A DNA stretch of 64,000 bases from Climacium dendroides (taxonomy: Eukaryota; Streptophyta; Bryopsida; Hypnales; Climaciaceae): contig OX467084.1 of NCBI GenBank assembly GCA_950106755.1, positions 37,637,213 through 37,701,212 on the forward strand, in the 5' to 3' direction. The notes beneath the pieces are model-generated. The model was not told the DNA's origin. It ran no database searches and saw only the letters and a list, made by a program, of their open reading frames with translations. Shown here one piece after another: positions 25,070-37,936 of the stretch. How positions within the stretch are numbered: the stretch's first letter is position 1; each line of letters opens with the position of its first letter. The translations under genes were made by a program, and so were the position numbers.

Positions 25070-28000
25070 TCTTCTAGTTTTTTAAGTATTTTTCAAAGCA
25101 TAATTAATTTTTGGACTTCTTTAACCTTCTCCTATGAGATTCTAAGTCTAAGTTTCTTCCTTGATTATCTTCAAAGCTTTTAACATGTAACTTCTCTTAA
25201 TGTGTTGAATTACTTCTATTTGGTTACTATTTTTAGACTTTTGAACTTTGTTTTTTAGAGATCTAGATTTTAACTATCTAAATGCTAAGTTAATTCAAGT
25301 TTGAACTTCCCTATTGAAAGTTATTGTTGAATGAAATTTGATCACTAATTGATTCTTCAAACTTCATCCACTAATTTTGTTCAATTTCTAATTTGAAATT
25401 TATTTCTAATTTTACTTCTAAGGTTTGGATTTTTACTAATATCTAATTTTTTTTGTCCCTTTTGAATGAAGTTTACTAAGTTTCATCCATTCTATTGTTT
25501 ACACTTGATCCACTTCTAACTTATTCATTTGGATTCTATTTTTTAAGTGTATTATGTTTTGGGGAACCTTTGGACCTATTCTATAAGCTTTTAAAATTGA
25601 ACTTGGAATCAATTCTAACTTTAATGGTTTGAATCTAACAATCAATTTGGGCTTGGTTTAAGGTTTCTAATTAAGACATTTAAGGAAAAAATTGGGGTCT
25701 TATGAACTTAACTTGGTATCAACCTCATCTATGAGATGATCAAACCCTCCTTCAAATGCATCTCTGTTCTTCATCTTGCCTCTTTTGGAATTTTGCTCAC
25801 TACTATTTTGTATAGATTTTTTATACGAGTTTTTGAAATTCAAAACTAATTCTACTTCATTCTAAATTCCCATTCTTCCTACTTCTTTTCTTTTCTTTTT
25901 CTACTCCTTTTTTACTTCTAATACTATCCTTTTCCATTATTGATATTCTAATAGTTGACTTTCAATGGAATAGAATAGTATTGCTCATTCTAAACTTCAA
26001 GAAAATAATTGACTAATGTAAGATTCTTTCCCTATCCAATATAATAATTGTCTGATCCAACTTTGAATGGCTAATTGGAATTCTCATTGATTTCCACCTA
26101 TCTTTTTTGATGGATAAGCTCTCAATATCTAAATCACCTTCTTCTTCCTTTACTAAATCCTACAATTTGCAACTTCTCCCTTTTATTCTCTTTACTTCAT
26201 AGTTCTATTCTATTGATTGGTGTTTAAACTCCTTGATGCAAGGACCTCTATTTTGCAAACATGCATTCTAGTATGTGATAAAACTTCTTCCTATTTAAGA
26301 GTTTGCACTTTTAATATGAAAATTAGCATTCCCAATATGAAATTCATCACTCCTAATCCAAGCTTGGTAGACTTTGTTCAAAGAAACTTTCCTTATCTTT
26401 CTTTGGCTATGTTCTTTACCAATTGTTCCAACTCTAGATTTCCTTCTTCTGGTAGCTCCCTTTTGGCCAATTGCCCTTCTCAATCTCACCCTAACATCTC
26501 CTTGCTACTTGGCTAGCTCACTCTTTAAGCCTCATAAACCTTCTCCTTCTCTGAAGCTTCAACTTCTCAGATATGCAACTCCCATATTATATGACTTTGA
26601 TTATAATCACTTATAATGCATTTTAGTCCAATCTCAAGGAATTTAATTTGTTTTAATGAATCCAAAAGTATAATTATATGCATGAAATGAATATTATTAA
26701 GGACAATAATAGCATAAAAATCTAATTAAATGATTTTTTAATACATGTATCATGGGATAAGCTACCCAACTTTGGGGGCTTCGGGGGGTGCACTCTCCCT
26801 TTTTTGATGTTAATGTGTGAATAAAACTTTGGACCCCTATATACTTTTTTGAATTTTAAATAAAATTAAATGAATAAATATGAATAAATTTTTCTACTTT
26901 GAAAGTTTATATTTTGAATTATTGATATTTTATTTGTTAATAATAATTACTTATAAATTTTTGAAGTAAAAAGATACAGTGTAGAACTAAAAAATAACTT
27001 TTACACCCCTATATTATATAAGAAAAAATTGTCTAAAAAATGAAAAAAAAAACCTAAAAAAAATCTCTATTGAAAGCTCATTTTGAGTTTAAAAAAACAT
27101 GCCATTTTAGTGCATTTTTAACCTCTTCTAGAAATCATTATATATTTTATTTGAGTTTGAAATTTTGAAAGTAGAATCCTATAGTCGTTAGTAAACAATG
27201 GTCAAAATTTGAAGTTAAAATTATAGTTTATTAGAAACCATTTGTTTGCACATTGTTTGTTGTAGTAGAACTAAGTGCACTCCCCATGTTTAATAAAATA
27301 CATTAAATGAATTTTAATTTTAATTGGAAGGTACTTTTTGTATGGATTTTTGAAAATTATGCTCTAGTATTTCAATTCTTCATATATATTGTGAGATTTC
27401 TTTTTAATGAATATGCAACTCCAAATTTTCTACATCTCTTTTATTTAATTTGGTCTTCATCTAATTTTTTGGTTCTTTTAATTTGATATAATTTTTACAA
27501 AAAACGTCCTCTAAGCCATTTAATATTGACAACCCTTGCATATAATGCAAGAAATGCATATCTAGGTTCAACTTGAGTTTGCCATAGGCCTTGCCAATTT
27601 ATCTTCAAGCAATGGCCCAAGGACTCTTTATTTTTTATTTTCTAGTCTTTTAATTTGAATTAGTGTTTTCTTTTGATTCGAGGTACTAGTCTCATCAATT
27701 TTCCTATATTAATTTTATTTAGTGTGACCCTTCACCTTCCAAATCAAATTGGAGTATTCTCTCAAAACTAATTTTGACTTCTACTTACTAGATTTGATTT
27801 GACTCTTGGATTTTAATTGTCACCTAAGGATTTCACTACAATAACTAATGGCCTTCCAACTCTTATTTGCTTCTAGGCTTGATTTGACTCTTGATACAAG
27901 GTTTTTACTAAGGTTCAAAGCTTTGTTGCTTGTTTGATTTATAACTCAAAAACTAGAACTTAGACAGATGGGAGGTCAAAGCTTCGCCACCTAGGAAAGT

Positions 28001-28260
28001 TTTACAAATGTCACCAACACTTTTAAAATTTCTAAAGTCAAAGCTATGCCATCTAAGATTTTTTACAAATGTCACAAATACTTCTAAAATTTTTAAACTC
28101 ATAGCTTTGCCAATTAAAGGGGAAGGGAAACTATAGACAAGTGAATTAGTACAATAATAAGGTATAACATATTAGTGCACACAATTAGTACAAATGGGTT
28201 AGTACACAACATATGATACAATACAAACTAGTACAAATGCTGTTAGGATAACCAAGCTAG
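25070..28260. other. AT-rich intergenic desert
   Basis: No recognisable gene or clear repeat boundary. The 99-residue open frame at 26217-26516 (plus) shows no known motif and overlaps equally long frames in other phases. Confidence 0.5.
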
Positions 28261-28439
28261 TGTAAATTCAACTTATAAAATGCTAGAGAACCTCCTAACC
28301 AGCATTGCCAAGGTACAAAGGGGAAGAACTATAGGATTAGTACAACTTATAAAAATAATTCTAAACCTGGGGTTTGGAGGGCCATCAAATCCCATAGAGA
28401 GTACTATGAGGGGAATGGTGATGCCTCACCTCATAGGAC

Positions 28440-28780
28440 GTGGTGGTGGTAATGGCCACCTTCACATGAAAATTAGCATATGGGGTGGTGGTGGTGATTG
28501 TCACCAATACCAAAAATTGGACATGGGAAGGTGGTGGTGATGGCGCAAAATGAAAATTAGTATGAGGTGGTGGTGATAATTGTCACCAACACTAAAAATT
28601 GGACATATGAAGGTGGTGGTAATGGCACAAATGAAAATTAGCATAGAGAGGTGGTGACTGTCACTACCACCAAAAATTGAACGTAGAGAAGGTGGTGGTG
28701 ACAGCCACCACCATAAAATGAATATTAGCATGGGTGTGTGTGATGACCATTACACCACCAAAAAATGAACATGGGGAAGT
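28440..28780. repeat. Minisatellite with about 80-bp units, each carrying a GGTGGT/ACCACC hairpin
   Basis: About four units recur, each with (A)ATGAAAATTAGCAT, then GGTGGTGG...CACCA(A/C)YACC, then AAAAATTG(G/A)AC(A/G)T. Each includes a potential stem, for example GGTGGTGGTGACAGCCACCA followed by CC at about 28693-28714. Loops differ between units while stems stay complementary. Confidence 0.8.
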
Positions 28781-29150
28781 GGGTATGGGCACCATTGGGG
28801 CAATGTGGTAGATAGGGCCGCCATCACTTACAAAAATTAGAGCATGTTGTTTAAAGCATCACCGGGGCAAAGAGGATGGTAGTTTCCACTACCTCTTTGC
28901 AAAAATTTGAGCATTTGATTTAGACTACCATTGGAGCAAAGGGGTGGCATTCTCCACCATCTTTTTGCAAAATTTGAGCGTGTCATTTAGAGTACCATCA
29001 GGCCCAAAAGGTGGCAATCTCTGCCTCCTCTTTGCAAAAATTTGAACACATGCTTCATAGCACCATAAGATCAAAAGGGTGGTGGAAACCACCCCTCCTT
29101 TCTAAAATATTGAGCATGTGGTTTAGAGCACCACTAAGGCAAAGGAGTGA
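28781..29150. repeat. Second minisatellite with about 68-bp units, also hairpin-forming
   Basis: About six units start with CACCATTGGGGCAA-like blocks near 28791, 28858, 28925, 28993, 29062 and 29130. They share TTTGCAAAAATTTGAGCAT and a GGTGG...CCACC stem, for example GGTAGTTTCCACTACC and GGTGGTGGAAACCACC. It abuts the 80-bp array, but the unit sequence differs. Confidence 0.8.
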
Positions 29151-30179
29151 TTGGGATTAAGATTCCGCTATTAGTTATATATAAACTAAATGTGATGAAA
29201 TCATTATGATAGACAATTTGATGTGGTCATTGTGGTGGTTTTGAACATTCTTAAAAACTTGGAGTTGTTTGTTTAATATTAACATTATTGTGAGTTGGTT
29301 GTGCAAATATGACAACTAGTTGTCTATAGAATCCAAAAGGATGATTGTAGTGGAAGTAGGCTGAAAGAGAAAGTGTAGGGCAATGGATGATATAGGAGAC
29401 ATTTTCGAGATTCTCAACCTTGATGAAATTGACTTTAGTTTACAACTACTTTTAGAGAGTAATGAAGAAGTTGATGGTGGAAAGTAAGTAAGTGAAGTTC
29501 AAGAAGAATACTTGGATCCTTCTTTGTTTTTGCATACGACGTATTACTCCTTTAAGCAAGGAGTTGGAGAATTATTTTGTTGATTGGTGCAATGAAAGGA
29601 TAGTGCTTTTGACGGACACTATTAGCACCTTGGATCCTAATTTCTTTAGTCAAGATGGAGCTTCATTGGAAACATGGTACAAAGAAATTTTGAAAAATTA
29701 GAAAAGATATGGAAGACAATTTGGAATACAAATTGAAGCAAATGGGAAAGTGCGCTTATTCAATAAAAAGCATCTCCATATTTTCATCCCTTATGTTGAT
29801 GAATGGCCATCAATTGTATTAAAAGCACACCATAGGAGTGAAAGACATGAAGCATATAAAAAAAATTGCTAAAATTGGGAAAGAATGGTGGATTGTAGGT
29901 ACACAATTGAATGGCATTCTAAAACATTTTATTGAAAAAGTCATTAGCTCATGTTCGTGTTGTTGCTATGGACATCAAAAGTTTGAAAGGACAGTTTGTT
30001 GATTGTGACAATACAATGCAAAATACACAATGTCTTTGGCAAAGGTATTAGAACAAGAAGAGTTTCTTCTCCAATTAGGCACTTAAAGGTCTGAAGCTCA
30101 TCAAACAAATCTAAAGCATCAAAAACAATGACTAGCGCTTTGCATTAGATTTGCTGTGAACCACTCAATCCAAGAAAAC

Positions 30180-32240
30180 AAATGATCTCCAAACCCATAT
30201 TATTGCACACATCCCCACAACATCAAACCAAGCCAAGTCACTATGGGCCGTTCACTAGATTACAACAAACATGGAGGGCCATCCCCAAACCATTTACCAC
30301 ATCACCAACTGATACTTTCAAAGGCAAGGTATACATATTCAACATTCACTTCCTTGAGATACAACGGCAAAAAAGCAGGCCCATTGCAATCCCGACCTTA
30401 CTAGCCTACCTCATTAAAGTGCAACAAAAGCAAAAATCCCAAACATTTGGATACAACCCAAAGCACCCCCTCCAATTGGACACATCAATTTTCATAAAGG
30501 ACAGCTGCAAAATTTTTGAAATCAAATGGGACCTCCGGGAATGGCAATGGAAGGAAATGACACATTTACTAGATATTCATATCTTCAACTACACAACCAA
30601 AAGAGGCTACCAAATCAACCTTCTTCACAGAATGAAGTCTACTAGGTATGAAATTCAATTCAAAGCCAAGGGACATTCCATTACACAAAAGAAACACATT
30701 TACAATCGGATGTGACATCCATGGCTCCCAAGAAAGATCTGCACCTTTCTCTAGCTTCTTCATACGAAGGGACTACTGATAGGGAGCTGATTATCCACTA
30801 TGGATATTGACAAAGCATACAAAATCTGCATAATGACTCCAATGGAAACGACAAAACATCTCTTCATCAACTATTCCTTCGCCACACGTGCTTGGACCTT
30901 ATACAACTCTTTGAAATGCATACATTAGTTTCCGTAGCTCTACTTTACGCTAGCAAACATTGTAGAGGGCACCACTTTGACACAGACAAATTTTATGACA
31001 AGATGATTTAGCCACATTTGTAAGGTAACAGAGGAGATACATTAGAACATATTGTGTTGACTCATCCTCTAGTACATTTAGTGCCAATGATGTAGTCGAG
31101 TTATGCGCAATGAAACATTACACCTTAGATCTGCATTACATTTTGCATAGTGCACCACTATCTAGATTAGGATTGCGGTTTAGCGTACCATATGGAAAGA
31201 CCCACATGGATGTACAAATAAAATCGAAATCTTTTGGGCCACACGGGCCCCAACTTTCTGCACATTTGATAGCACCCCAACTTGGAACTTTGTCCCAAGC
31301 ACAACCTTTCTATCCTAAGACCTAGCTCTCCAACCAAGTACAATTGTGCCTAGATAGAGTGTACAAGCAATTGGAAGGTTACCGCAGCAAACACCAACAA
31401 CATCCTTGCTCCATCACAAGAGTGCACCTTCAAGCCCAATTTCCAAGCCTTCCAAAGATAACGACGTTATGCAACACCCAATGCTCGTCATCAACTTCAC
31501 ACAAATCTTTCACAATTGGAGTCCAAACACCTTCAACAATCCTAACGAACAAACAGAGCAGAGAGAAGAGTAGTATTTGGACCTCCACGACTTACAGGAG
31601 GAGGACAAAGCAACTCCGGACACAGATCTCCACGAATCATTAGAGGCGAAGAACAAAAGACTAGCCACAAATTCCCAAGACAAACAAAAACAGGAGGACA
31701 AGGGCAATGATCACCAAACAAAAGATAGATATAGGAAGGCAATACAACAAGTAGATATTATCATGTGCTTCATACTTTGTGAAATTGACCTCGACAACAA
31801 GTAGATTTTTACCCCAAGATGTCTCATTACTGATGAACAATCCTACCACCAATCTTATGTTATTGATCTAGAACTTTAGGAAGCATTTGATTGTACATAT
31901 ATATACTAATATTACATGAGATTGAATTTCCTTCATCCGATCTCGCCTCCCGACCTTCATTGCTCAAACCTGCTCTTAATGTGGGGATTTCTTCTTTTGG
32001 CTCGTCTCTGTCTTCAAGGTACTCCCCTATTCACCCCCAGCTTCTAGCTTGCCTCTAGTGATTAGGATTCTAATCCCTCGTCCCTGTCTGATGTTCAATC
32101 CATATTACCTAGTTCACACCTCCTTGTTCCCTGCCTTATATTGAGTATTGCCTTTGGGTGTGTAACAACCTCTGGACATCAATTTTCAATAAAGTTTTCA
32201 TCCTTGTATTGGTTTCAATACCTTTGGCAGAGGTAGAAGA
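30180..32240 (+). pseudogene. LINE-like fragment with a reverse-transcriptase-associated zinc-binding region
   Basis: The 177-residue frame at 30182-30715 includes KWDLREWQWKEMTHLLDIHI and NYTTKRGYQ. Downstream, at about 30819-30893, one frame reads CIMTPMETTKHLFINYSFAT then RAW. That resembles the zf-RVT segment following reverse transcriptase in plant LINEs (C..C...E...HLF..C.FA...W), with key cysteines changed. A tail with AATAAAG-like signals lies near 32190. Insertion borders, target duplication and poly-A tail could not be resolved. The block interrupts the MULE-like pseudogene, so it probably inserted later. Confidence 0.45.
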
Positions 32241-33387
32241 CTTTTGAATAACTTAAAATCCCAACACTTGGTGCACTTGAAATTGATTTATAGATACCCT
32301 CAAGTGAAGCCTTTTGCATCCAAGGTCCTCATATATGTATGTCACTAGAGAATAAAATTCTAAGGTAAATCAAATGACAACAAAGATTTGAACAATAAAG
32401 TGAAGCAATATTGGACCGCCAAATATATGCAAATTTTATGTAAAAGTCATATATGAAGAGGGCCGAGATATTGAGATTCATGTGAATGAAGAACACAATG
32501 GACGTGAATGAAGATCAATGATAGATTGTTATTTTTTGTTTGTTCATCAAAGCGCAATAAATAATTGTGCTAAGATGTTACAAAGCTTAAATAACATCCA
32601 ATTAGCACTAGCATATTCAAAAAAGTGCAAAGACATCTTGCGCAAAACCACTTCTTTACATGATTAAAAAACATTTTGTTTCTTTTTTAATTCAAAAGAA
32701 GCATCCTTCTTCTATCAACTTCAAGTGTATGAAAGATGTGGTGAAGATAACTATGAAGTAGTACAATATACAGTTCCCAAATGGTTTAAAAAAAAAGGGT
32801 GGTATTTTTATCAACCATATGATCTTTTAAATGTAGATCCTAATAAGTGACCATTTGTGTTAGTAATGCAAATTGAGGAGATGCTCAAACGTGCAAATAC
32901 TATAACTTCAAATTTGGCATGGGTAATGGATTTCACATTTAAAATCAATCAATGAAAAATGTCATTGTTTGTTGGAATGTGCCCCAATACAAACGGTTTG
33001 GGTATGCTTATTTTCATTATGCTTTGTAGTGATGATAATGAAAGTGGCCAAATGAGAACGGCATTGTGGCTTATTATCAAAGGCGTGTTTCAAAATATGG
33101 ATACAATTCAACCAAACTTAATAGTAATTGACAAAGACAAAACTTCAAGGATTGCTACAATGAAGGCAAATGGTGAAGACATTTGGTGTTGGGAACACCA
33201 AATAGTTGGTGGAATTCAAACAAAATGTAGATTGCTTTTGTGTTGGTTTCATGCAAAAAAGGTATGGATGGACCATTTGTTGCCTAAAGTGCTTAAGATT
33301 CTTTGCAACATCTATATAAAAGAATGTGTTCTATGTTGGAGGCAATTACTAAGGAAGACTTCAATGTAGCATATAGAAAGTTGAAAA

Positions 33388-33676
33388 CACGGTTGTCATA
33401 TTGGACAGAATCTTATTGTTCATGGACGAATCAGGCGAATCAGGGTTGATTGGCTGCAAACTTTGGAGGCCAATAACTTTTGGAAAAATTATCCAAATTG
33501 GGCATATGAGATGTTTTTCGGCATCTAAAATTTTTTTAGATGCCGAAAAACATCTCATATGTCCAATTTGGATAATTTTTCCAAAAGTTATTGGCCTCCA
33601 AAGTTTACAACCAGTCAACCATGATTCGCCCGATTCGTCCGTGAACAGTAAGATTCTGTCCGATATGACAACCATG
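33388..33676. mobile_element. Nearly perfect 289-bp foldback MITE with 8-bp target duplication
   Basis: Arms of about 140 bp run from CACGGTTGTCATATTGGACA to a centre of TTTTTT at about 33531-33536 and back to a near-identical complement ending at 33676. GTTGAAAA flanks both sides (33380-33387 and 33677-33684). An 8-bp duplication fits the hAT superfamily. It sits inside the MULE-like pseudogene, and the target sequence resumes directly after it. High arm identity marks it as one of the youngest insertions here. Confidence 0.93.
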
Positions 33677-35072
33677 GTTGAAAATCCAATATGTTGATAA
33701 TACAAGTGTGTTAAAAGTATATTGAACAAGGTTGGGTAGGGCATAACAATCCTTGGAAACTTATGTAGCCTAGATGGACTAGGATGTTCAAGTATGGACA
33801 TGCAAATATAACAAACCTTGTGGAACGCAGGTAGCAATATGTGAAATTAACCTCATTAGATGGGAAAGTCAATTGAAGACTTGATGAGTTGATTTTTGCA
33901 ATAATAGGTAATTTTGATATTAAACGGCAATTTGGAGGATTAACATTAGATGAGCATTACAATAATGTTCATTGGTTGAGTGAATCACGAAAGTACTCCA
34001 TTAGAGAAAGAGACAAGGGGTAGAACAATGAGACTATAGGAGGCCAAAAAATTGGTCAAAAAATATAAAGAGGATTGATCAACAAATTTAGAAGTGATTG
34101 ATCCATGTCATTTGGAATTTGCGTTTTGAAGTTAGATCGTATCTAGCAAATGGTACATAGTTAATTTATCTCGTGAATGGTGCAAGTGTAACGACTATGG
34201 TCCAATATGTAAACAAATGTTGGCTATAAAAAAAATTGTTGATGATGAATATCAATATTTGTTTAATTTGCTGCTAGGCATATATGAACCTCGTGGATTT
34301 ATCCATGACTTGAAAGATTTCGGTGAAGATGCATGTATGGATCCAAATGAAGGTCCAAATAGAGGGTTGAGTGAGGGATGAAGTGAAAGTTTACATGAAA
34401 GTCCAAGTGGGGATCCAAGTGAAGATTGACATGGAGGTGTAAGTACGGGTGTAAGTGGAGATCCTAACGGAAATGAAAACGATGAACCTTCCCTAAATCC
34501 TAATGAAGTTTATAAAAGAGATGTTTCTAAATATCTCAAATATGACGGCATTCTAAAACATTCCAAGGGAAAGGTATATGAGTTTGACAATAGAAAAACG
34601 CAATACCTTGAAGAGGGCTAGAGAAATGTTTATGGCAATTTTTAAAGAATCTATGAAGTTGGAACTAAGACTAAGTCAAATATTCATGCCAAGAGAAGGT
34701 GGAAGTATCACCCCGCTATAAGAGAGTATTACAAACACAAGACTTGGACATGGGAATCAAAGGAAAAAATGAAGATTACCTTACAAAAATTCAAGTGGTG
34801 GAGAAGTAAGTGTGGTACAATTTCCAAGACCTAATGGTAGAATCAAGTTAAAACGTCAAAGACGACTTGTGCAAAAGAAACATACAAGGGTGAAATTGCC
34901 AAAGCTTTGTAAAAGTCAATGTCCTAATTGTGAGGGATTGAATATATATTTTCAATGAGTTACTGTCATTGAGTGCCACAATTGCTAGTATACAATAGTA
35001 AAAGAAGGTCATAGTATCATACTAGACATTCAAGAAAGTGAGGTTGAACAAAACATAGAATTGCTTTTTTAA

Positions 35073-36100
35073 AATTTCAATATATATTAGAAAGGTGGAT
35101 ACAAATTTTATTTAATTCAAATTAGTTGTTTGGTGTTATTCATTTAATGAAGGTTCAAATTATAGCGATTTTTAATTGCTATTTTATTGTGGTTATTGTA
35201 TTTGCATATATTATGTGCAACATTTGTATTATGTTTTATTGCTTGCTTTAATAATATATATGCATCACATATATGTTCAAAGTTTTATTGTATATGTATT
35301 TATGACAATTCCAATGTACATTTGTGAGTATCATTTGAATACATTCTAAAAAGTTAAAGAATGTTCAAAGCTTGTTAATTCACATGTGACTAATGTCCTT
35401 AACCTCAAAAGTAGGGGTTTGTCACATTAGTAAAATGTAAAATAATTTTTTTGAAAGCTTAATCTTATTTAAAATTTAAAGAAAAATGAAAGTGAAACAT
35501 TTAAAGTAAAAAAAGATTATGTATGCAATATGAATTTAGTTCAAAAGTTAAATGAATTCATTTCAAAAACCATTGTAAACATCAACCCATAGGTATCTAA
35601 AGGCTTTAGGCAATACCGAAAGCTTTTATAAACTAATGTTTCTCTAACATTCTCTTAGCTTCAATTCTAAAGAGTATATAGATGTCATCCTTATTAAAAG
35701 ATATCTATATAATTGAATTTCAAATAAAATGCATAAATATTTTAAAAATGAATTTATAAAATAAAACTTATAAAATTCACTAAAATTATGATTTCAACAC
35801 TTTCATTTTGTAATTTTTTATGATTGGTTAAAATAGTAGTGAAGTGATTTATTTGAGATTTTGTTCTATAGAAGTGTCTTTAACTTTTCTTGAATGCAAT
35901 TATGACCCTCATCATTTTATAAGCATAGCAAGTCACCAAAACAACATGATCTTCTATCCACGTCATCATGCTGCATCATCATATTATAAATCAAATGATT
36001 ATTTTTAAATATTTATTCTTAAATGTTTATTCATGTGAACCATCATTTCGAAACTCGAGCTTGAGCCATCCAAACAACCAACCTGCCAAGCAATCTCCGC
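35073..36100. other. AT-rich intergenic sequence
   Basis: Nothing gene-like or repetitive was recognised downstream of the MULE-like remnant. Confidence 0.5.
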
Positions 36101-36312
36101 CATGAATCTATCTGAAGGGCCCAGATGGAGGGAGCCCTCCCTCACATGCAAGGCTGATTGGTTGCTTGGAGCGCAGGCGGAGAGCTCGTAGCATCCCCAC
36201 GGCAGACTCAGCAGATTGGGACGGCCAATGTGGACTTATAATGTGACTTTGAAGACCAGGCCGGCCCACTCTTTTTGTGCCCCACGACTGACGCACCAAG
36301 AGGGGTGCCAAA
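36101..36312. other. Isolated GC-rich patch, possible transposon fragment
   Basis: About 210 bases of much higher GC content stand alone in AT-rich DNA. They contain GTAGCATCCCCACGGC, resembling the GAGCATCCCCACGG end at 59.8 kb, and TGTGCCCCACGAC, resembling AGTGCCCCACAAC at 58.16 kb. A short minus-strand open frame covers it but has no known domain. Most likely the core of a degraded DNA transposon. Confidence 0.4.
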
Positions 36313-36444
36313 TTTAGAATCTGAAGAAGATTTTTTTACTTGAAAGTCAAAATTTTGGAAATTTGGAAATTCACTTTAAATCCATTGAAATTACCTCAAT
36401 AGCTTCATCACCTTGATTTCATTGAGGTTTTAAGTGGGAAGTGA

Positions 36445-36605
36445 AGTTCTTTATATCCAAATGAAGTGGTAGGAGGTAGAACAACTCATGTGGGATATGT
36501 TTACATGACTTCACTATGAACACTCAAACTCCTACTAATTCTAAGTAACATATCCCACATGGATTGTTCTACTTCTTACCACCCCATGTGAGTATAAGGA
36601 ACTCT
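36445..36605. mobile_element. Foldback MITE of about 160 bp
   Basis: The left arm contains GTAGAACAACTCATGTGGGA and the right arm the complement of GTAGAACAATCCATGTGGGA, with outer parts also paired (AAGTTCTTTATA and its complement). Half of the same element is present at 62689-62778. No coding capacity. Confidence 0.8.
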
Positions 36606-36703
36606 TTCAAAGAAAAAGTAGATATTAGAAACATTCAATTTTGTAATCAATTATAGTTTCCTATACTTTAGATAAGATTTAAGCCTTTAAGCATTTCATG
36701 AAA

Positions 36704-36847
36704 TACTAGAAAATTCAAATTTTTTATTGATTTGGATGTGTTGATCATCAACACTTTTTGTCAAATCAACAGATCACTATCCAAATCAACAAAAAATTGT
36801 TGATGATCAACACGTCCAAATCAACAGAAAATCTGAATTTTCTAGTA
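36704..36847. mobile_element. Foldback MITE of about 144 bp with TACTAG...CTAGTA ends
   Basis: TACTAGAAAATTCAAATTTT at the left matches the complement of the right end with few changes. The inner block GTTGATCATCAAC is itself palindromic and repeated in both arms. Ends share TACTAG/CTAGTA with the 24.25-25.07 kb element, possibly by chance. Confidence 0.8.
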
Positions 36848-37888
36848 GTGTCAACTGTTCCTAAATAAACAAATTTAGAATGTGTTTGCATTATTTAAAG
36901 CGCCAGCTAGAGATCTATACCTCAACTTTAGGGAGTTCGAGTTCCCCACTGGATGTTCTTGGTAACATAGTTCCCAATGATTAGAACATAGCAGGAACAT
37001 AGTGGGAACATGTTGGGATCAGACCCTAACCCTTCTTCTATGCCATGCCTAAAGCCATATTTCATTATTTATTGACACAGTGTTTCTAAATTCCATAGAT
37101 AATAGATTTTTTTATTTTTTTCAATTTTTTTTGAAAGATTGTAAAGGCATACTAAATCTTTCAATCCACCGTTTTAATTTTTGACTTTCAAAAGTATGTG
37201 GCAGAAATCTTGCTCAAAAAATTATGTAAGGCATTGTGAACTTTTGAACATAGTTGCACCGCAAGATTTTTTGGTATGTCTTCCATGCCTTCTTTTTCCT
37301 TGAGTTTTTTTGGAAATATTTTGAACATCATCTAAAATATACTAAAATTTTAAATTCAGCACCCATAGTGAAAAAAAAATCCACAATAAATAGTCAAAGG
37401 CAGCTGAAATTGTCAGGCACAATAAAAAAAATAAAAACACTTTGACTATAAATACTTATATCTTTCAATCTATATAGTAAAATGTCATGAAAATTTTATC
37501 ACTTCTTCTATAATTCTAGTATAAGATCCTTTGGTTAGATTTTTTTTTTAATTAAAATTTTTTTTTTGATAAATGTAGTAGTAGAGGTAGTTTTAGGTGG
37601 GTTTTGACAAGAAATGGCTTTGGTCTTTTAGGGGAAAGACTTTAAAGTTAGTTAGATTTGAGTGGATGGTTACTTACAAGGGACAATTCAATTAGTTTCA
37701 GATGATTGTTTATCTTTTTTGAGTGGATAGTTTATTGTATTACATTCCAACCCTCCAAAAGTAAATTAGTTAACTCATAATACTAATTGGTAAGTATCTC
37801 CCAAAATATTTGTTTTTTTCAAGGATAGTCTAGCCACGAATCAAAATGGGATGTATTAGTGGGATTTCAGTATATCTTTTGTGTTCAT

Positions 37889-37936
37889 ATTCTATATGGA
37901 TATGTATGTATTCCATACATATATCCATATAGAATA
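37889..37936. repeat. AT-rich perfect-arm hairpin
   Basis: ATTCTATATGGATATGTATG and its near-perfect complement ending CATATCCATATAGAAT-like at 37936 pair around a short loop. A larger run of TAT/ATA words continues to about 38020. It could be a small MITE core or a low-complexity palindrome. Confidence 0.6.

Larger units (their letters stand above)
29383..35072 (+). pseudogene. Decayed MULE-type transposase gene with SWIM and zinc-ribbon remnants
   Basis: Pieces of one large plus-strand gene are spread over this span with many stops and frameshifts. An acidic N-terminal part starts at 29383 (MDDIGDIFEILNLDEIDFSL). A MULE-like transposase core is best preserved at 32959-33369 (LFVGMCPNTNGLGMLIFIML, then PNLIVIDKDKTS and CRLLLCWFHAKKVW). 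A SWIM-type zinc finger follows near 34150-34220 (WYIVNLSREWCKCNDYGPIC). An acidic linker comes next, then a CPNC...CHNC zinc ribbon near 34918-34990, ending at about 35072. The gene is interrupted by a LINE-like block (about 30.15-32.25 kb) and by a 289-bp foldback at 33388-33676. Such proteins mobilise DNA by cut-and-paste in the nucleus; this copy cannot be functional. Confidence 0.75.

Noticed and set aside
28440..29150. CRISPR-like array
   Set aside because: Units are degenerate throughout, with no unique spacers between identical repeats, in a plant nuclear context.
30182..30715. Independent host gene of 177 aa
   Set aside because: No start context or introns, continuing broken frames downstream with a LINE-like zinc-binding remnant, and placement inside a dead transposase gene.
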